7,301 bases of DNA, from assembly GCA_030425785.1 (NCBI GenBank), contig JAUHYJ010000180.1:1-7301 (forward strand), given 5' to 3'. The notes beneath the pieces are model-generated. The model did not search any database and was not told the origin of the DNA. It saw only the letters and a program-made list of their open reading frames with translations. Positions 3,849 through 7,301 of the stretch are shown in pieces. This DNA is from Acidimicrobiia bacterium (lineage in GTDB: Bacteria; Actinomycetota; Acidimicrobiia; Acidimicrobiales; Ilumatobacteraceae). The first letter of the stretch is position 1. Every line of letters begins with the position of its first letter. A program made the translations under genes and the position numbers.

Positions 3849-6713
3849 CTGCCCGTCATCGGAGCACTGCGGCCGTGGGCCGACCCGACCGTCGTCGCAC
3901 TGCACCGCCTCCCGATGCACGTGCCGTTCGACGGGTTCGACCGACGGTCGCTCGACGGCGACTGGTCGCTCGAGCTCTTCGACTCGCCCGACGCGGTGCC
4001 GGCCGACGCCATCACCGGCGACCGGGGCGGGGCGGTCATCGTCGCCGTGCCCGGCAACTGGACCCTCCAGGACCTCGGCGGGTTCGTCGACCTGCCGCAG
4101 TACACGAACGTGCAGATGCCGTTCCCGGGCCCACCGCCGCGGCTGCCCGACCGCAACCCGACCGGCGTGTATCGGCGGAGCTTCACGGTGCCGACGGCCT
4201 GGCGACGGCGCCGGACGGTGCTGCACGTGGGTGGGGCGGAGAGCGTGCACGCCGTGTACGTCAACGGCGAGTTCGCCGGGTACGGCACCGACAGCCGCCT
4301 GCCGAGCGAGTACGAGATCGGCCACCTGGCCCGGCCGGGCCGCAACGACCTCGCGATCGTCGTCGTGCGGTGGTCCGCGCAGAGCTACGTCGAGGATCAG
4401 GACCAGTGGTGGATGGCCGGTCTCCACCGCTCGGTGTGGCTCGAATCGCGACCGCGTGTCCACCTCGCCGATCTCCCGGTCGACGTCGACTACGACCCGG
4501 CGACCGGACGGGGCACGATTGCGGCCACGGCGCCGGTGCAGTGGGACGACGTCGACGGCCCGCAGGCGGGCTGGACGATCCGGGCGACCCTCACCGATCC
4601 GGCCGGACGGCAGGTCGGGCGCGAGCAGCAGGTCGACGTGCCGCACCGTCATCGGCGGCCGTATGTGTTCGGCGGCTTCACGGCGACCGCCCGCTGGGAG
4701 TTCTCGAAGGCACGACCGTGGAGCGCCGAGCGGCCCGATCGGTACGCGGTCTCGGTCGAGCTGTGCGACCCCTCGGGCCGCGTGCGCCACACCGAGGTCC
4801 AGCACGTCGGCGTCCGGCGTGTCGAGGTGCGCGATCGTGCACTGCTCGTCAACGGGCAGCCGATCTGGGTCTTCGGCGTCAACCGGCACGACCAGCACCC
4901 CGACCGCGGCAAGGCGGTCACCGCTGACGACATGCGCGACGACCTGCGCCAGATGGCCCTGCACAACATCAACGCCATCCGCACCGCCCACTACCCGAAC
5001 GAGCACACCTTCGCCGACCTGTGCGACGAGCTCGGCTTCTACGTCGTCGCCGAGGCGAACATCGAGGCCCACGCCTACAACCGCAGCCTCGCCGACGATC
5101 CCGAGTACCGGGCGACCTGGCTCGAACGGGGCGCGCGGATGGTGCAGCGCGATCGCAACCACCCGTCGATCATCCTGTGGAGCCTCGGGAACGAGTCGGG
5201 CTACGGCACCTCGCACGAGGCGCTCGCCGGGTGGATCCGGCGCAGCGACCCGAGCCGCCCACTGCACTACGAGGAGGCGATCACCGTCGATGGGTGGGTC
5301 GACGGCGGACGCCTCGCCACCGATGTCGTCTGCCCGATGTACGCGTCGATCGACGCGATCCGGTCCTACGCCGAGGCGGGCGAGGGCGACCGGCCGCTGA
5401 TCCTGTGCGAGTACAGCCACGCGATGGGCAACAGCAACGGTTCGCTCGCCGACTACTGGGACGTCATCACGTCGACCCCGGGGCTGCAGGGCGGGTTCAT
5501 CTGGGAGTGGAAGGACCACGGGCTCCGACAGCGGCTCCCGGACGGCAGCGCGCGCCTCGCCTTCGGCGGCCAGTTCGGCGAGAGGCCCCATGACGGCAAC
5601 TTCGTGGCCGACGGGCTGATGGGCTCCGACCTCGACCCGCACCCGGCGATGCGCGAGGTGGCGTGGGTCCATCGGCCCGTCACCGTCGAACGGGTCAGGG
5701 GCGGTTTGCGGATCGCGAACCGCCGGTCGTTCGTCGACCTCGCCGATCTGGGAGCCGACTGGGAGTTGCTCGTCGGCGACCGCGTCGCCGAGCGGGGGAC
5801 GCTCACGGTGCCGCGGCTCGCCCCGCGCTCGGACACGGTCGTGCCGCTGCCGTGCGACGGCCGTCGCGGTGTGCTGACCGTGCGGTGGACCACGCGGCGT
5901 GACACGTGGTTCGCGTCGGCCGGCCACCTCGTCGCCTGGGATCAGGTCGTGCTCGGCTCACCGTCACGTCCGGCGCCGCCGACGGGCGGGCGGTCGCCCG
6001 ACGAGCTGGTCCGGCCCGAGCTCACGATCTGGCGGGCGCCGGTCGACAACGACGGGTTCAAGCTGATGCCCGACCTCTCGCGCCGGATCGGCGTCGGCGG
6101 AAAGGCGCTCGTGCGTTGGCAGGATCACGGCGTCGACGCCCGGGCCGCGGATGAGCTGGTCGGGCACCGTGCCGACGTCGATCGCGCCGCCGACGCCACG
6201 ACCTACCGCCACGTCGTCGACGTGCCCGATGCGTTCGCCGATCTGCCGCGGGTCGGCGTGGTGTTCCGTCTGCCCGGCCGATTCGACCGGGTCAGGTGGG
6301 CAGGGCGAGGCCCGCACGAGAACTACCCCGACCGCAACGCGAGCGCGCTGCTCGGCGTGTGGGAGCAGGCACCCGACGAGTCGCCGTACCTCGTCCCCCA
6401 GGAGTTCGGCCTCCGGACCGACTGCCGCTGGATCGAGGTCGTCGACTCGTCGACGGGTGAGCGGGTGCGCGTCGACGTCGTCGAACCATCCGTGATGCAC
6501 GTCTCGGCGACCCACCACACCGCCGCCGATCTCTACGAGGCGCCGACGGCGACCGAGCTGCGCCGTCGTGACGAACTCGTCGTCCATCTCGACGTCGCCC
6601 ATCGCGGCCTCGGCACCGCGAGCTGCGGGCCGGACGTGCTCGACCGCTACCGCCTCCCCGCCGGCCGGTTCGAGTTCGCGTACCGCGTCACCGTGCTCGA
6701 CGGACCCAGCTGA
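3846..6713 (+). CDS. lacZ: beta-galactosidase, glycoside hydrolase family 2, LacZ type
   Basis: A 955-residue enzyme that hydrolyses beta-galactosides such as lactose. Domains follow E. coli LacZ (1023 residues): an N-terminal jelly roll (about 25-200) with 'YTNVQMPFP' (86-94), 'DSRLPSEYEIG' and 'EDQDQWWMAG' (EDQD at 183-186); an Ig-like domain (about 200-315); the TIM barrel (about 320-620); a second Ig-like domain; and a C-terminal small-chain domain (about 695-955) with 'RAPVDNDG' and 'GPHENYPDRN'. Catalytic residues are Glu450 (acid/base, in WSLGNESG) and Glu522 (nucleophile, in LCEYSHAMGNS). The Mg2+-site counterparts Glu407 and His409 ('NIEAH') and the substrate-site histidines His348 and His382 are present. 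There is no signal peptide, so it is probably cytoplasmic. Oddities: the C-terminal domain is about 60 residues shorter than in E. coli, and the position of E. coli Trp999 appears to be Cys927 in 'ASCGPD'. It is the second gene of a galT-lacZ operon sharing a divergent control region with the alpha-galactosidase. The exact natural substrate is not determined by sequence. Confidence 0.94.
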   Translation: MLPVIGALRPWADPTVVALHRLPMHVPFDGFDRRSLDGDWSLELFDSPDAVPADAITGDRGGAVIVAVPGNWTLQDLGGFVDLPQYTNVQMPFPGPPPRLPDRNPTGVYRRSFTVPTAWRRRRTVLHVGGAESVHAVYVNGEFAGYGTDSRLPSEYEIGHLARPGRNDLAIVVVRWSAQSYVEDQDQWWMAGLHRSVWLESRPRVHLADLPVDVDYDPATGRGTIAATAPVQWDDVDGPQAGWTIRATLTDPAGRQVGREQQVDVPHRHRRPYVFGGFTATARWEFSKARPWSAERPDRYAVSVELCDPSGRVRHTEVQHVGVRRVEVRDRALLVNGQPIWVFGVNRHDQHPDRGKAVTADDMRDDLRQMALHNINAIRTAHYPNEHTFADLCDELGFYVVAEANIEAHAYNRSLADDPEYRATWLERGARMVQRDRNHPSIILWSLGNESGYGTSHEALAGWIRRSDPSRPLHYEEAITVDGWVDGGRLATDVVCPMYASIDAIRSYAEAGEGDRPLILCEYSHAMGNSNGSLADYWDVITSTPGLQGGFIWEWKDHGLRQRLPDGSARLAFGGQFGERPHDGNFVADGLMGSDLDPHPAMREVAWVHRPVTVERVRGGLRIANRRSFVDLADLGADWELLVGDRVAERGTLTVPRLAPRSDTVVPLPCDGRRGVLTVRWTTRRDTWFASAGHLVAWDQVVLGSPSRPAPPTGGRSPDELVRPELTIWRAPVDNDGFKLMPDLSRRIGVGGKALVRWQDHGVDARAADELVGHRADVDRAADATTYRHVVDVPDAFADLPRVGVVFRLPGRFDRVRWAGRGPHENYPDRNASALLGVWEQAPDESPYLVPQEFGLRTDCRWIEVVDSSTGERVRVDVVEPSVMHVSATHHTAADLYEAPTATELRRRDELVVHLDVAHRGLGTASCGPDVLDRYRLPAGRFEFAYRVTVLDGPS

Positions 6714-6722
6714 CCCGTGCGC

Positions 6723-6757
6723 CGCCGCCGGTTCCGAGCCGTCAGTCCGGTTCGGCG
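6723..6757. terminator. GC-rich hairpin between lacZ and the Dabb gene
   Basis: CGCCG-CCGG (6723-6731) pairs with CCGG-TT-CGGCG (6747-6757): nine G-C pairs with a 2-nt bulge and a 15-nt loop. A competing smaller stem pairs CCGAGCC (6734-6740) with GGTTCGG (6749-6755). It begins 10 nt after the lacZ stop and overlaps the last codons of the convergent Dabb gene, so it could end both transcripts. There is no T-tract. Support comes from position and stem strength only. Confidence 0.35.
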
Positions 6758-7203
6758 AGGAGTGCTTGCATCTCGGCCATCGCCGCGCGCCGTGCCCGTT
6801 CCATGAGCTCGGCGTCGTCCTCCTCGCTCGCGACGCCGACCCCCGCGTCGGGGTCGGGCGGTGCGAGCGGTGGGGTCTCGGCGAACCCGCTGCCGTGGCG
6901 CACGTCGGACGGCTGGAACTGGCCGCTGGCGCGGTCGACGGCGTGGCCGACGATGAGCTCCTCGACGAGCAGCACGTGCGCCGGGTGGTCGCGGTAGGCG
7001 CGCCACGCGGCCACGTCGTCGAACTCGGCGACGACCAGGAAGTCGTACGTCCCCTCCGAGACGCCGACGTCGCTGCCGTGGGCATGGTGCCGCAGCCCAC
7101 GCACCTCTGTAACGAGGGCGTCGTAGGCCGAGCGGACGCGCTCGACATGGTCGGCGTCGACGTGATCGGCCCACCGGAACATCGTGACGTGACGGAACGG
7201 CAC
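6742..7203 (-). CDS. Dabb-domain (stress-responsive alpha/beta barrel) protein
   Basis: A 153-residue protein. The first ~97 residues match the dimeric alpha/beta-barrel (Dabb) fold: an opening strand 'FRHVTMFRW' (3-11), a helix (about 16-34), 'GTYDFLVVAEFDD' (51-63), 'AWRAYRDHPAHV' (66-77) and a closing segment near 'SGQFQ' (93-97). The family is functionally mixed: most members are uncharacterised stress-related proteins and a few are cyclases, so no reaction is assigned. A tail of about 55 residues follows, Pro/Asp-rich and then an amphipathic helix (about 130-150, 'ERARRAAMAEMQALL'), which is unusual for a minimal Dabb protein. I chose GTG 7203 because it gives the usual family N-terminus and has AAGG 8 nt upstream. 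An ATG at 7266 would add a low-complexity stretch overlapping the preceding gene. It lies 10 bp after the upstream gene and is probably its operon partner. It converges on lacZ, with no visible link to galactose use. Confidence 0.85.
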   Translation of the reverse strand: MPFRHVTMFRWADHVDADHVERVRSAYDALVTEVRGLRHHAHGSDVGVSEGTYDFLVVAEFDDVAAWRAYRDHPAHVLLVEELIVGHAVDRASGQFQPSDVRHGSGFAETPPLAPPDPDAGVGVASEEDDAELMERARRAAMAEMQALLAEPD

Positions 7204-7211
7204 GCCGTCGA

Positions 7212-7215
7212 CCTT
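7212..7215 (-). promoter_or_regulatory. ribosome binding site of the Dabb gene, overlapping the upstream stop
   Basis: On the minus strand AAGG (7215 to 7212) lies 8 nt before the GTG at 7203. Its AA is part of the TAA stop of the preceding gene (7216-7214). The overlap fixes the GTG as the start and suggests the two genes share one mRNA. Confidence 0.6.
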
Positions 7216-7301
7216 AGGCCGGTCGTGCGTCGGCGGTGACGACCTCGGCGCCGGCCGCCGGTGCACAGATCCACACCCGTGCGGTCAACCCATCGTGGTG
7301 G
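7214..7301 (-). CDS. 3' end of a truncated minus-strand gene, unidentified
   Basis: Read on the minus strand from 7300, 28 sense codons end at TAA (7216-7214), giving a C-terminus that includes 'LTARVWICAPAAGAEVV' and ends 'TADARPA'. Third-position G/C is high, the frame ends 10 bp before the Dabb GTG, and the Dabb ribosome binding site overlaps its stop, all as expected for an upstream operon gene. The fragment is too short to recognise a family. Most of the gene lies beyond the window edge. Confidence 0.55.
   Translation of the reverse strand, partial: HHDGLTARVWICAPAAGAEVVTADARPA

Noticed and set aside
4231..5400. A 389-codon plus-strand frame within lacZ
   Set aside because: Ser/Arg/Thr-rich product typical of a shifted frame; LacZ conservation is uninterrupted across it, so there is no frameshift either.
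3630..5927. A 765-codon minus-strand open frame opposite lacZ
   Set aside because: It is antisense to LacZ catalytic motifs, with Arg/Val/Asp-rich composition and no recognisable domain. It is a shadow frame.
5964..7274. A 436-codon minus-strand frame spanning the lacZ end and the Dabb gene
   Set aside because: It crosses two real genes in the wrong frame and has shadow-like composition. The Dabb reading in the neighbouring frame has clear domain motifs.
1..7301. RNA genes, CRISPR arrays, transposons, attachment sites
   Set aside because: No tRNA/rRNA-like sequence, regularly spaced repeats, transposase motifs or flanking direct repeats were seen on either strand.

Overview
The window looks like chromosomal DNA of a high-GC Gram-positive bacterium (Actinomycetota). 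Third codon positions in the large genes are almost all G or C, long antisense open frames are common, and two starts are GTG. An Acidimicrobiia/Ilumatobacter-like source would fit, but that is a guess from protein style and not shown by the sequence. I see no rRNA, tRNA, CRISPR array, insertion sequence or phage genes.

Layout, left to right: (1) the last codons of a plus-strand gene (1-61), then a compact GC hairpin; (2) a small plus-strand lipoprotein gene resembling the DUF6174 family (230-703); (3) a convergent gap holding a nested inverted repeat that could be a bidirectional terminator; (4) a minus-strand GH36 alpha-galactosidase (814-2901); (5) a 78-bp divergent promoter region; (6) plus-strand galT (2980-3846) overlapping by one base a plus-strand GH2 beta-galactosidase, lacZ-like (3846-6713); (7) a short convergent gap with a GC-rich hairpin; (8) a minus-strand Dabb-domain protein (6742-7203), preceded closely by the 3' end of another minus-strand gene (7214-7301).

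The core is a galactoside-use cluster. The two glycosidases, both without signal peptides and so probably cytoplasmic, would release galactose from alpha- and beta-galactosides. GalT is the transferase step of the Leloir pathway. Galactokinase, UDP-galactose 4-epimerase, a sugar transporter and a regulator are not in the window and must lie elsewhere if the pathway is complete. The divergent arrangement suggests common control of both arms from the 78-bp region. Both start codons there are preceded at 5-6 nt by the same octamer GCAGACTG, and neither has a Shine-Dalgarno sequence. This fits leaderless transcripts from paired -10-like elements.

I find no clear undescribed system. The points most worth checking are the symmetric divergent promoter boxes and a GalT that keeps its zinc and catalytic residues but seems to have lost all four ligands of the second metal site known from the E. 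coli enzyme. Two lesser points are a shortened C-terminal domain in the beta-galactosidase and the nested inverted repeat at 742-808.
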